A model generated the notes under the pieces. The model saw only the letters and a program-made list of their open reading frames with translations. It searched no databases and was not told where the DNA came from. Shown piece after piece: positions 46,102-55,383 of a DNA stretch of 64,000 bases; position 1 is the stretch's first letter; each line of letters begins with the position of its first letter. The position numbers and the translations under genes were made by a program. The stretch comes from DATLXH01 sp035576005 (GTDB lineage: Bacteria > Acidobacteriota > Thermoanaerobaculia > Gp7-AA8). The stretch spans positions 1 to 64,000 of the forward strand of contig DATLXH010000037.1 in NCBI GenBank assembly GCA_035576005.1, read 5' to 3'.

Positions 46102-46941
46102 TCATCGGCAGTTGAGATTGGGTGAGCGCTCCGCCTCGGTAGCGCCGGCAAAGAAAATTACCCGTTCACTAGCGGGAACGTCGAGCGCGGCCGCTACCCA
46201 CAATTCATTAAATTGGCTGCGATGGATACGCATGGTGTTGACTAGCGCAGACCAACTAGGCTGGCCGTTAGAGATGAGGGGTACATTCGCGTTGAAAGAC
46301 TTCAAGCCGGGTCCCGCAAAAGCTGGGCTGAATTGAAACCGTATAGGCGTCGTTACATGCAGCCGGCTCTCGAGATAGTAAAGCTTTGCAAGAATCCCGG
46401 CTTCGACTGATGCTTCCCTGACTAATTTCCCGGTTGCCATATGGTCGAGATGGCAGGTAGTGCCGTGCCGTGGATCAAAAGTCAGAATAACGTCCGCCTG
46501 GAAACTTTGAAGGAGAAAGGAAAGTGAAGTGACCAGGCGCTGATGACCGCCTGCCTCGAGATCCCACGCTGGCGCCGAGCCATCGGGCTTTCCTCCTCCA
46601 TCCGAATACTTTAGCAAAACTAAGTTTGCGCCGAAATACTGGGACGCACTCCCCATTTCGGCGCTTCGAACCATTCCCACATCGGAAGGACATTCGCCTT
46701 CCAAGTGGCAATTGCCCTTCTCTCCGCGAGTAAGGACCATGAGTGTGCATTCGACGTCTCTATCGAGACAGAGAGAAGCGAGGATGGGGGCGACGAGAAC
46801 GTCGTCATCGGGATGAGCGGCCACCCACACAATAGACTTGATAGCCGCAAGGGGTAAGTCGGGTCTTACGATCCTAGGCTTTCCCAGGGCTGGCAGAACG
46901 AGAATTGACAGCGTCGCGATTACGAGTAGGTTGTGTTTCAT
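46102..46941 (-). CDS. Secreted PIG-L/LmbE-family deacetylase
   Basis: From the ATG at 46941 the protein has 279 residues and a signal peptide (KHNLLVIATLSILVLPALG). The zinc motif of N-acetylglucosaminyl deacetylases is present: VAAHPDDDVLVAP early and TCHLDHMATG later. It would remove an acetyl group from an N-acetylglucosamine-type sugar. The frame is open a further 63 codons upstream but that part overlaps the end of the glycosyltransferase-like gene and has no signal features. A linked role in making or editing a surface glycan is inferred. Confidence 0.85.
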   Translation of the reverse strand: MKHNLLVIATLSILVLPALGKPRIVRPDLPLAAIKSIVWVAAHPDDDVLVAPILASLCLDRDVECTLMVLTRGEKGNCHLEGECPSDVGMVRSAEMGSASQYFGANLVLLKYSDGGGKPDGSAPAWDLEAGGHQRLVTSLSFLLQSFQADVILTFDPRHGTTCHLDHMATGKLVREASVEAGILAKLYYLESRLHVTTPIRFQFSPAFAGPGLKSFNANVPLISNGQPSWSALVNTMRIHRSQFNELWVAAALDVPASERVIFFAGATEAERSPNLNCR

Positions 46942-48772
46942 TAATGGAGTGTATAACCCCCTGCGCAAAATCTGTAACGGCTGAGGCAGCTTCACCCGAA
47001 AATTGACTGTGTAGGATTGCAGACGCGCATTGCGCTGCGTATACCTGAGTAGACGAGTTATTCTGAGAGCTGGGGGGTCGTCCACGCCTATGCTCACATG
47101 GCCTACGCCATGAGGTCTTCCCGTCGTCATCCAAATCGATTACTAATTCATCGCTATATGTAACCCATCCCGCCGGATGATCGTAACGGATCTTGAAACG
47201 CATTTCCCCAGTTCTCCCAACCTGAAACGCGCCGCGCGGCGGTACTTCGAATCGCTGCGATCCGTTTCCTAGAGTGAACGAAAAGACACCCCCTTCGTAG
47301 GGGCCGAGTGTCCATTGAAGAACTCCGTTGTCCTGCTCTAGCTCTACGGTCAGAACGGCCTCTCGTATGCGCGCGCACGAAGAACTGACGGTCTTCGATG
47401 CGTCAATCCGGACAGGCCGCCCGCTCGATTCTTGGTACTCGTACACATTTTTGGGAAGAGGCCCAGCGCAAAGGTGTGAATCGTCATAAAACCAGCCCGA
47501 TCCCGGTGGCTTGTTCAGATAATTCTCTTTGAGCCAACGGAATTCTCCCATCGCCGCAGGTGGAACGATGGGGTTTCGCAACGCGCCATCGGGCTCCATT
47601 TGCACAAAGGCTCGCGCCTCAGAACTCATTCGTCTTGCATCAACCACGCGGCTCTGCAACACCTTATGACCATCGAAACAAACGAAGACCGCACCGAGCA
47701 TGACGAGCGAAGGGGAGAGCCATCGCCAGTGGATGCGCGTAGCGAGCATACGGAATCCGCTCACTGCGCTGATGACAATCAGCGCCCATGAAATAACGGC
47801 AAACCGGGGTTCAACCACTTTTGCCACAGGGATGAGTGGAGTTATGGCTGCGGCTACTCCGACAAAGACCGCAACTCTACGTCGTTTGTCCGTCAGGGAA
47901 TAGAACACGCCAATCAGGATTATGACAACTGCTAATGTTGCGCTGATGGCAGTACCGCGCATTACAGCCAGCAATCGTACAGGGAGCGAAGCAAGGACGA
48001 GTGCCCATTCCCCGCGTCTGATGGCCCAACCATATCCGCCTAACACTGTGCCCAACATTACCCATCGCCACACAAAGTATGCCGCGGTCGCTAGAATGTG
48101 TGGCCATATCAACCTCAAGCGCTTGCCCAGAGTCCCCTCAGGCAAAGCAAGGAGCATTGCAACGCCGGGAACAAAAACCTCTTTCGAAGCCATTGCCAGG
48201 AACAACAGTAGGGCTGACGCGAACCTGAGGGCGCGACTTTGCCGACGAAGAGACAACACAAAGAGAGCGGTACAAGTTAGATAAAATATCGAGCCTTCCA
48301 CATAGTGTCGGACCATTAGCTGTGTCGCCCATGATGCGACACTCGCTCCCATAGTCGTCATGACGGTTGCCGCCGCTGAGTAAAACGGCTGCCACCAGAG
48401 ACGCAGAACAAGGTAAAGCCCGGAGGAAGCAATTGCTAGTGCGGCCAATTGATGTAGGTAAAATTTTTCGGCGTCTAGGCCGAAGAATCTCATGTCAACT
48501 TTGTAGGAAAGGAACTGCAGTGGCGTGAAAAGTTGAAAGGGCAACTCGTGCCACAGTTTCGGCGAGTTGAAATACTCTCCCGTTCGATGATTGAGTAAGT
48601 GGTGAATGTGGAATGGATCATCCAGAGTCCACCAGAGCTCCAGACTTCCCCAATACCGCGCGATCGTGAGGGCAGCGAGTGAGGCCGCCAAGAAACCGTC
48701 GAGGGCCAATCGTGGTCGAGAGGCGCGCGTCGTGAATGTGGCTTGTTCAACCGGATAGACCATCTTAATCAA
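46874..48772 (-). CDS. Polytopic membrane glycosyltransferase-like protein
   Basis: The 632-residue protein has about nine hydrophobic helices between residues 28 and 360 and an early loop with acidic WWTLDDPFHIHHLL, similar in plan to GT-C enzymes (PMT/ArnT-like), in which a DD or DE pair in the first loop is catalytic. After the helices comes a soluble C-terminal part of about 270 residues. The last 70 residues (after DDDGKTSWRRP) are poorly structured and overlap the signal peptide of the PIG-L gene, so the natural end may have been changed by a frameshift. It would transfer a sugar from a lipid carrier to an outside acceptor. Confidence 0.7.
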   Translation of the reverse strand: MIKMVYPVEQATFTTRASRPRLALDGFLAASLAALTIARYWGSLELWWTLDDPFHIHHLLNHRTGEYFNSPKLWHELPFQLFTPLQFLSYKVDMRFFGLDAEKFYLHQLAALAIASSGLYLVLRLWWQPFYSAAATVMTTMGASVASWATQLMVRHYVEGSIFYLTCTALFVLSLRRQSRALRFASALLLFLAMASKEVFVPGVAMLLALPEGTLGKRLRLIWPHILATAAYFVWRWVMLGTVLGGYGWAIRRGEWALVLASLPVRLLAVMRGTAISATLAVVIILIGVFYSLTDKRRRVAVFVGVAAAITPLIPVAKVVEPRFAVISWALIVISAVSGFRMLATRIHWRWLSPSLVMLGAVFVCFDGHKVLQSRVVDARRMSSEARAFVQMEPDGALRNPIVPPAAMGEFRWLKENYLNKPPGSGWFYDDSHLCAGPLPKNVYEYQESSGRPVRIDASKTVSSSCARIREAVLTVELEQDNGVLQWTLGPYEGGVFSFTLGNGSQRFEVPPRGAFQVGRTGEMRFKIRYDHPAGWVTYSDELVIDLDDDGKTSWRRPCEHRRGRPPSSQNNSSTQVYAAQCASAILHSQFSGEAASAVTDFAQGVIHSINETQPTRNRDAVNSRSASPGKA

Positions 48773-48918
48773 TCAACTTTCTCATGAACGTGCACTCCCA
48801 TCTCGTGTCAGGAACAGCCGCTCGGATGAGATCATCATCCTCTCGATATTGGTGAGGTGCACAGGGCGCCCTAAGTAACCGAGTTCCCATACTAGAGGGG
48901 TGATGGGTCAAAGACTTG

Positions 48919-51447
48919 TCAACCCTTCATCCTTATAGGTACGGGGTTGACCTGCCAGACGTCGCGCGCGTATTCAGCGACGGCTCTGTCGGAGGAAAAG
49001 TTTCCGCTCCTCGCGCTGTTGAGCAGGGACATTCGAGACCACTCATCCGGGCGCATCCAGGTCGCAGCTGCGCGACGCTGGGTCTCGCAGTAGGAAGCGA
49101 AGTCTGCACAGTGAAAGAACCTGTCGCCGCCTCGGAGCATCGCGGAGATCGGGTGGAACTCCTCCCAGGTCTCGAGTCGCTGGATGACCCGCTTGAGCAC
49201 GGGATCGCCTTCGATGATCGCCATGGAGCCGCTGCCCTGATCTCGCAGAGTCGCGATCTCCGCCGCTGTATGCCCGAACACGAAGAGATTCTCCTCACCG
49301 ACCTCGTTGCGGATCTCGATATTCGCGCCATCGAGAGTTCCGATGATGATGCCGCCATTCATTACGGCCTTCATGCAGCCGGTGCCTGACGCTTCGGTCC
49401 CTGCGGTCGAGATCTGTTCGGACAATTCGGTGGCAGGGAACAGCATTTCTGCCGAGGAGACGTCGTAATTCGGGACGAATACGACCTTGAGGATTTTCGA
49501 GGCACGTGGGTCGCCGTTCACCATGGCGGCGACATGATGGATGAGCCGGATGATTTTCTTCGCCATGAGATAGCTCGGAGCCGCTTTTCCGGCGAAGATC
49601 ACGGTGCGAGGCTCGACGGAAGTATCACCGTCATCGATCCGATGAAACAGAGCAATCAGGTGGAGCACGTTGAGGAGTTGTCGTTTGTACTCGTGCATCC
49701 TTTTGATCTGAACGTCGAACAGTGAGCTCACGTCAATTGTGAAATCGTGGGTGCGTCCCATCCATTCTGCGAGTTTCGTCTTCCGCGCATGCTTGACACC
49801 TCGCCATCGCTCGAGGAACGACGCGTCGGAAGCGAACCGCTCGAGTCCGCGAAGTTGTTCCAGATCGCGAGTCCAGCCCTGTCCGATCGCTTCGTCGATC
49901 AGGCCGGATAGCTCAGGATTCGCCTGGCGCAACCATCGCCGAGGTGTGACTCCGTTCGTCTTGTTGTGAAATTTCGTCGGAAAGAATTCGTGGAAGTCCT
50001 TCAGGACCCGGGTCTTGAGAATGTCGGTGTGAAGGGCCGCGACCCCGTTCACCGAATGACTTCCCACGACGGCGAGATTGGCCATTCTGACCGTCTGACT
50101 CAGATCGTCGAGGATGGCCATTCGCTGAACGCGCGCTTCATCGTTGGGATACTTTTCGGCTACTGCATGACGGAGACGACTGTCGATCTCTTCGATGATC
50201 TGCATGTGCCGAGGCAGCAGGCGGCCGAACAGTTCGCGAGGCCATGCCTCGAGAGCTTCGGGGAGGACTGTGTGATTTGTGTATCCGAATACTTTCTCAG
50301 ACAATGACCAGGCTTCCGTCCACTCCAGACCCTCGCTGTCGATCAGGATCCGCATCAACTCCGGGATCGCAACCGCGGGATGCGTGTCATTGAGCTGGAT
50401 GGCGACTTTGTCGGGTAGCTCGGACCACTTCCGATCCGGCTTGCTTTTGAAACGCCTGATGACGTCATGAATCGTTGCAGACACGAAGAAATACTGTTGC
50501 TTGAGCCGCAACTCACGGCCTGCGTACTGGTCGTCGGGCGGGTAGAGGACCTTCGAGATATTCTCGCTTCTGGTTTTGTCTTCAACGGCGGCGACATACG
50601 CTCCGGTGTTGAACTGTGCAAGGTCGAACTCACGGCTCGACTTGGCTGCCCAGAGGCGGAGCGAGTTCACGGTGTCGTTCTCGTATCCGGGGGCTGCCAG
50701 GTCGTACGCCATGGCAAAAACACTTTCGGTATCGACCCATCGGAAGCGACCTTTTTTCTCGGCATCTTCATAGAACTCTGAGCGGCCGTAGAATCGAACG
50801 GGAATGAGGATATCGGGACGCGGGACTTCCCACGGGTTCCCGTAGGTCAGCCATGGATCGGGCGCTTCAGTCTGGGCTCCGTCCACGATCTTCTGTCGGA
50901 AGATCCCGAACTCATAGCGGATCCCGTATCCGTAGAACGGAAGTGCCAGCGTCGAGGCCGACTCGAGATAGCAGGCGGCGAGACGACCGAGACCACCGTT
51001 GCCGAGTCCAGCATCATGTTCGAGGCGTGAGATCTCTTCCATCGAAAAGCCGAGGCGTTGCATGGCATCTTCATGCTCGGGCCGGGCACCGAGGTTGATG
51101 GCGTTATTGACGAGGAGCCGGCCGAGAAGGAACTCGAGAGAAAGGTAGTAAACCCGTTTGACGTCCTGCTCGTAGTAGCTCCTCTGCGTTTCGAACCATC
51201 GCTCCATGAGGCGGTCGCGGATGGAAAAGGCCAGTGCCTGGTATCCGTCGCCGTTGGTTGCGTTCGTCTCGTCGCGCGCAACCGAGTAGCGCATCCGCAG
51301 TGCGAACGCCTTGATGATGGCCTCGGGATCGAGACCGCCGTGCTCGGGCTCGGGAATGGTGCGGCGGGTGGCTGGCTCAGGGGCCGGATCCTTACTTTCG
51401 ACTTTTACGGATTCCATGTGCTGTTCCATTCGTCGGATTTCCGACAA
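48919..51447 (-). CDS. glgP: Glycogen/alpha-glucan phosphorylase
   Basis: This 842-residue enzyme matches the full length of the GT35 family. Landmarks are YYLSLEFLLGRLL, GNGGLGRLAACY, LNDTHPAVAIPEL, KRMHEYKRQLLN and the pyridoxal phosphate lysine K693 in ASGTGCMKAVMNGG. It splits alpha-1,4-glucans with phosphate into glucose-1-phosphate. The usual Asn two residues before the PLP lysine is Cys here. The gene is single, with YaeQ and a PLP decarboxylase upstream on the same strand, but no other glycogen genes in the window. Confidence 0.95.
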   Translation of the reverse strand: MSEIRRMEQHMESVKVESKDPAPEPATRRTIPEPEHGGLDPEAIIKAFALRMRYSVARDETNATNGDGYQALAFSIRDRLMERWFETQRSYYEQDVKRVYYLSLEFLLGRLLVNNAINLGARPEHEDAMQRLGFSMEEISRLEHDAGLGNGGLGRLAACYLESASTLALPFYGYGIRYEFGIFRQKIVDGAQTEAPDPWLTYGNPWEVPRPDILIPVRFYGRSEFYEDAEKKGRFRWVDTESVFAMAYDLAAPGYENDTVNSLRLWAAKSSREFDLAQFNTGAYVAAVEDKTRSENISKVLYPPDDQYAGRELRLKQQYFFVSATIHDVIRRFKSKPDRKWSELPDKVAIQLNDTHPAVAIPELMRILIDSEGLEWTEAWSLSEKVFGYTNHTVLPEALEAWPRELFGRLLPRHMQIIEEIDSRLRHAVAEKYPNDEARVQRMAILDDLSQTVRMANLAVVGSHSVNGVAALHTDILKTRVLKDFHEFFPTKFHNKTNGVTPRRWLRQANPELSGLIDEAIGQGWTRDLEQLRGLERFASDASFLERWRGVKHARKTKLAEWMGRTHDFTIDVSSLFDVQIKRMHEYKRQLLNVLHLIALFHRIDDGDTSVEPRTVIFAGKAAPSYLMAKKIIRLIHHVAAMVNGDPRASKILKVVFVPNYDVSSAEMLFPATELSEQISTAGTEASGTGCMKAVMNGGIIIGTLDGANIEIRNEVGEENLFVFGHTAAEIATLRDQGSGSMAIIEGDPVLKRVIQRLETWEEFHPISAMLRGGDRFFHCADFASYCETQRRAAATWMRPDEWSRMSLLNSARSGNFSSDRAVAEYARDVWQVNPVPIRMKG

Positions 51448-51463
51448 GGGTGTTCTGCGAGCT

Positions 51464-52003
51464 TCACGTGATTCGCTGTTCCGTTACTTTACTGCTTAAT
51501 GTTTCGCCCTGGACTTCAACGTAGAGTTGACGCTCGGTGATTGTAAGGGCGAGTTCTGTACGGCGGTCGATGAGTGAAGCGAGACGCTGTACGAATGCCG
51601 GCTCGAATGAATAGACCGGAATCTCGTCGGATCGATGAATCCGTTTCCCTTCGAATTGCGCGAGCACATGCCGGGGCTCGCGGTGGGTGTAGATGGCTGC
51701 CCGACCAGCGAGTTTGCTTCCGCGGTGGATCCGCTCGGCATCGGGCATTCCGACCTCGATCCATGCGGTCACCTGGCCCGTGAGGTCGCGCACCGAGATC
51801 GCCGGTTCATCGCCGGCGGCGACACCCTGACTGAGCGAGATTCCTTCGGTGTACTCGAGACAGTAAGCGAGGACGCGCATGAGCATGTACTCGGCGGTCT
51901 CCGAGGGTTGCCTCGCAACGCGGAGATCGAGCGTTTCATAGACGCCTCGATCGATGTCGGCAAGCTCGATGGAAAGATTGAAGATCGTAGCGGTCAGTGC
52001 CAT
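51464..52003 (-). CDS. yaeQ: YaeQ family protein
   Basis: The ATG at 52003 gives 179 residues, the normal size of YaeQ. The start ALTATIFNLSIELADIDRG and the segments SETAEYMLMRVLAYCLEY and LTGQVTAWIEVGMPDAERI are characteristic. The fold is related to PDDEXK nucleases, and E. coli YaeQ has been linked to transcription elongation, but its role is not settled. An upstream in-frame extension to 52213 would overlap the decarboxylase gene and is not conserved. Confidence 0.9.
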   Translation of the reverse strand: MALTATIFNLSIELADIDRGVYETLDLRVARQPSETAEYMLMRVLAYCLEYTEGISLSQGVAAGDEPAISVRDLTGQVTAWIEVGMPDAERIHRGSKLAGRAAIYTHREPRHVLAQFEGKRIHRSDEIPVYSFEPAFVQRLASLIDRRTELALTITERQLYVEVQGETLSSKVTEQRIT

Positions 52004-52080
52004 CGATTGCGGATGGTAGCGCATTGCCGCGAAGCTGCCCGCTCCCCTCTCCCTCGGGCCGCTTTGCTGCCGGGCGCGAA

Positions 52081-53487
52081 CTAATCGGCGGCTTCTATGC
52101 TGCTCAGGATCGCGGCGGCCGAGCGCGCGACGTCCGATTCCGAGGTCGACCAGTTGGAAAAGGAGATCCGCATGGCCGCCATGTCGTGCCATGTGGATCC
52201 CGCCAGCCAGCATGTCCCGTCCTGCTGGACTTTTGTGATGACGCGCCGTGTGAACTCATCGGTGTTCACGAATTTCGACTTGAACCGGACGAGAACCTGG
52301 TTGAGAACCACGTCGTGCAGCAGTTCGACGCGCGGGTTTTCCCCGAGAAGCTCAGCCATCTGACGTGCCTGCGCGCAGCTGCGATCGATCAGCTCCTCTA
52401 CGCCTCGCCGGCCGAGCGTGCGCAGCGCCGCGTAGACGGTGACGCCCCGCGCCCGCCTCGAGAACTCAGGCGACCAGTCGATCGCATCGCGCTCGGATCC
52501 TCTGGTCTGTTCCAGATACGGAGCTGTGAGTGTCATGGAGGCTCGATGAGACGCCGAGTCGCGTACGATTGCCATGCCGCAGTCATATGGAACATTCAGC
52601 CACTTGTGCGCATCGGTGGCCCAGGAGTCTGCCAGCTCCACCCCGTCCGTCAGGAACTGACGGTCCCGGCTTGCACTCGCCCAGAGTCCGAAGGCGCCGT
52701 CGATGTGGACCCAGGCATTCCTCGTTCTCGCAGCCTCACCAATCGCTCTCAATGGATCGAACGCGCCGGTATTGACGTTGCCAGCCTGGGCGCAAACGAT
52801 CGTTGGGCCCGAAGCGGTCGCGAGCCGAGCCTCCAAAGCGCGGGGTTTCATTCGACCCTGAGCGTCGGTATCAACTCGTTGCAGCGCGCGCGTCCCGAGG
52901 CCGAGCATCCTGAGCGACGTAAGGATCGTGATGTGCGCCTCGGCGCTGACGATCAGGTTGATGGGGGGCGCGCCGACCAGCCCCTCATCCTCGACGTTCC
53001 ATCCCACGCGCTTGAGCACCGCGTGGCGCGCGGCGGCGAGACATGTGAAGTTCGCCATCTGACCGCCGGTCACGAAACCGACGCTGGATTCTGCGGGAAG
53101 GGCCAGTAAATCAAGTACCCATCGACTGGCAATCTCCTCAGCGACTGAGACGAGAGGGGAGGTAGAGAAGATGCCCGAGTTCTGGTCCCATGCGCTGATC
53201 AGCCAGTCGGTCGCAAGAGTCACGGGCAGGCTGCCCCCGATCACGAAGCCAAAGTATCTCGGTCCCGCGCTGGCGCTCGTGGCGCGAGGTGCCTCCCTTG
53301 CCAGCGCGTCTAGAACGGCGGAGGGCGATTCGCCGCCGTCGCTGAATGGAATCGATAGCGCTCTCAACAGTTCGTCGCGGGTAGCCGTGGCGCCGACGTG
53401 GCGATCAGGTAATGCCTTTAAAAACTCGAGAGCATGTTGGTGGGCTCGATCGAGCAGAGGCTCGTCGACCAGCTCAATGATCTTCAT
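52081..53487 (-). CDS. Group II PLP-dependent decarboxylase
   Basis: This 468-residue protein is of the aromatic-L-amino-acid/glutamate decarboxylase type. The lysine that holds pyridoxal phosphate is K295 in DAHKWLNVP; other marks are TGGQMANFTCLAAARH, HIDGAFG with the cofactor-binding Asp, and the C-terminal FSNWSTSESDV. It probably converts an amino acid to its amine; the real substrate cannot be told. A 77-bp gap separates it from yaeQ. Confidence 0.92.
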   Translation of the reverse strand: MKIIELVDEPLLDRAHQHALEFLKALPDRHVGATATRDELLRALSIPFSDGGESPSAVLDALAREAPRATSASAGPRYFGFVIGGSLPVTLATDWLISAWDQNSGIFSTSPLVSVAEEIASRWVLDLLALPAESSVGFVTGGQMANFTCLAAARHAVLKRVGWNVEDEGLVGAPPINLIVSAEAHITILTSLRMLGLGTRALQRVDTDAQGRMKPRALEARLATASGPTIVCAQAGNVNTGAFDPLRAIGEAARTRNAWVHIDGAFGLWASASRDRQFLTDGVELADSWATDAHKWLNVPYDCGMAIVRDSASHRASMTLTAPYLEQTRGSERDAIDWSPEFSRRARGVTVYAALRTLGRRGVEELIDRSCAQARQMAELLGENPRVELLHDVVLNQVLVRFKSKFVNTDEFTRRVITKVQQDGTCWLAGSTWHDMAAMRISFSNWSTSESDVARSAAAILSSIEAAD

Positions 53488-53589
53488 AGGCTAATGATAA
53501 GAGGATCAGAGAGCTCCGCGCGGACAGAATGGCACGGGCAGGTCGGCGCGCGCCGTCCTGCCTTCCTGTTTCCGCGATATTCTTCCAAC

Positions 53590-55383
53590 ATGAAAGCCAT
53601 CTGGATACTCTCCGCGGTTGTTCTTCTGGCGATCCCGGTTGCAGCGCAGGACAGTACGGTTCCGAAGGGTTACTGGTCTGAGGCGAAGATTGCTCCGATT
53701 CTCGCGAAGACGGAAACGATCCGCCTCGCGTCCGACCCCTCGCAACTCACGACTCATGAGCAGGCAGCCGTTCGCGACCTTCTCGAGGTCGGTCAGATCT
53801 TTCAGGACGTCTTCGAGGAGTCGCGTCATCATCAGGCACTCCGTTCTCGCGAGCGTCTCGAAGCACTCGCCGGACGAGCCCCGCAACCCGGAAGGCTTGC
53901 GGACCTTCTCAGCTTGTATCGACTGTTCCAGGGCCCGATCGCAACGACGCTCGACAACACGCGCGAGCCGTACCTGCCGGTCGATCCTCAGGTCCCGGCG
54001 AGGAACGTCTATCCAGTCGATGCCGACAAGAAAGAGATCGAGGCATTTCTTGCATCGCATCCGGAAGCGCGTCATCTGATTCTCGGGGAGCGCACGGTTG
54101 TACGTCGCGCGACAAAAGCAAACCTCGATCGCGATCTCGGCGTACTGGCGACGTATCCATCGATCGAGGTTCAGCAGCCGGGATTGCAGCGATCGCTAAA
54201 GGCTCTGGCACGGGCGCCGAACCAGAAGTTGTTCTATGCCGTTCCATACTCGGTTGCATACGCCGATCGAATGGTGAAGTCTCATCGGTTGCTCCATCAC
54301 GCCGCCTCCCTTCTCGAGGAAAGTGACCCGGAGTTCGCCCGGTATCTGCGCAACCGCGCCAGAGATCTTCTCTCCAACGACTATGAAAGCGGCGACGCAT
54401 CATGGGTGACCGGCAGATTCAAAAAGTTCAACGCCCAGATCGGTGCCTATGAAACTTACGACGATGCGCTGTTCGGTGTGAAGGCGTTCTACGGATTCAG
54501 CCTCATGCTGGCGAATGAAAAGGCAACGACCGAGCTTCGCCGGGCGCTGGGGGGACTGCAGGCAATCGAAGATGCCCTGCCTTACGAACCGCATAAGCGC
54601 GTACGAGAAGACATTCCGGTCGGGGTGTATCACGTCATTGCCGACTTCGGACAGGCTCGCGGGACGAATACAGCAACCATTCTCCCTAACGACGCCCTCT
54701 TCTCGAAGCGGTATGGACGGACGATTCTTCTCCGCGAGAACATCATGAAACATCCGGAGCTCTTTGCCTCCGATCTCCGTGTCTGGAAAGCTGCGACCTC
54801 AGAGGCCTTCGCCTCAGACCTCGTTCCCGAAGGAAACTTTCAACGCACGCTCTGGCACGAGATCGGTCACTACCTGGGACCAGATCGCGACGCCAGCGGC
54901 CGGACGCTCGATATCGCCCTGGAAGACTACGCTGACTCTGTCGAAGAGATGAAGGCGGACCTCGTTTCTCTATTCGCGCTGCACACAATGCATCGTGCGG
55001 GAACGATCTCGAACGAGAGAATCCGTGCAGTGCAGGCATCGGGGATACGTCGCACGTTGCAGGCAGTGAAACCGCGACGTGATCAGCCTTATCAGATCAT
55101 GCAGCTCATTCAGTTCAACTGGTTCGTGGAAAAAGGTTTGCTGGCGTCCGATCCGGTCACTGGCAGGCTGACCGTGCGCTACGAGCGCTACTCCGACGTG
55201 GTGGCGTCACTGCTGAAAGAGGTTCTGGCGCTTCAGGTCAGCGGTGACAAGCGGGTGACTGAACGGTTCTTCGATCGCTACACATCCTGGGATGACGCCA
55301 CGCACGAAAAGCTCGCGGCGCGCATTCGTGAGGCTCAGGGTGCCCGCTTCCGGATCGTTCGATATGCTGCGGTAGACCGATGA
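53590..55383 (+). CDS. Exported zinc peptidase related to dipeptidyl-peptidase III (M49-like)
   Basis: The ATG at 53590 gives 597 residues with a clear signal peptide (KAIWILSAVVLLAIPVAAQ). A zinc site HEIGH (H423, E424, H427) precedes EEMKAD (E452-D457), the arrangement seen in M49 peptidases, where HELLGH is followed by EECRAE. Here the motif has the normal five-residue HExxH spacing instead of HExxxH. The wide helical N-terminal half also fits. It would cleave peptides in the periplasm. The stop overlaps the phospholipase-D gene start (ATGA), so the two are co-translated. Confidence 0.82.
   Translation: MKAIWILSAVVLLAIPVAAQDSTVPKGYWSEAKIAPILAKTETIRLASDPSQLTTHEQAAVRDLLEVGQIFQDVFEESRHHQALRSRERLEALAGRAPQPGRLADLLSLYRLFQGPIATTLDNTREPYLPVDPQVPARNVYPVDADKKEIEAFLASHPEARHLILGERTVVRRATKANLDRDLGVLATYPSIEVQQPGLQRSLKALARAPNQKLFYAVPYSVAYADRMVKSHRLLHHAASLLEESDPEFARYLRNRARDLLSNDYESGDASWVTGRFKKFNAQIGAYETYDDALFGVKAFYGFSLMLANEKATTELRRALGGLQAIEDALPYEPHKRVREDIPVGVYHVIADFGQARGTNTATILPNDALFSKRYGRTILLRENIMKHPELFASDLRVWKAATSEAFASDLVPEGNFQRTLWHEIGHYLGPDRDASGRTLDIALEDYADSVEEMKADLVSLFALHTMHRAGTISNERIRAVQASGIRRTLQAVKPRRDQPYQIMQLIQFNWFVEKGLLASDPVTGRLTVRYERYSDVVASLLKEVLALQVSGDKRVTERFFDRYTSWDDATHEKLAARIREAQGARFRIVRYAAVDR

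Noticed and set aside
51997..53109. Plus-strand open frame of 370 codons
   Set aside because: It is antisense to the PLP decarboxylase, whose motifs are unmistakable, and its own translation is Arg-rich without any domain.
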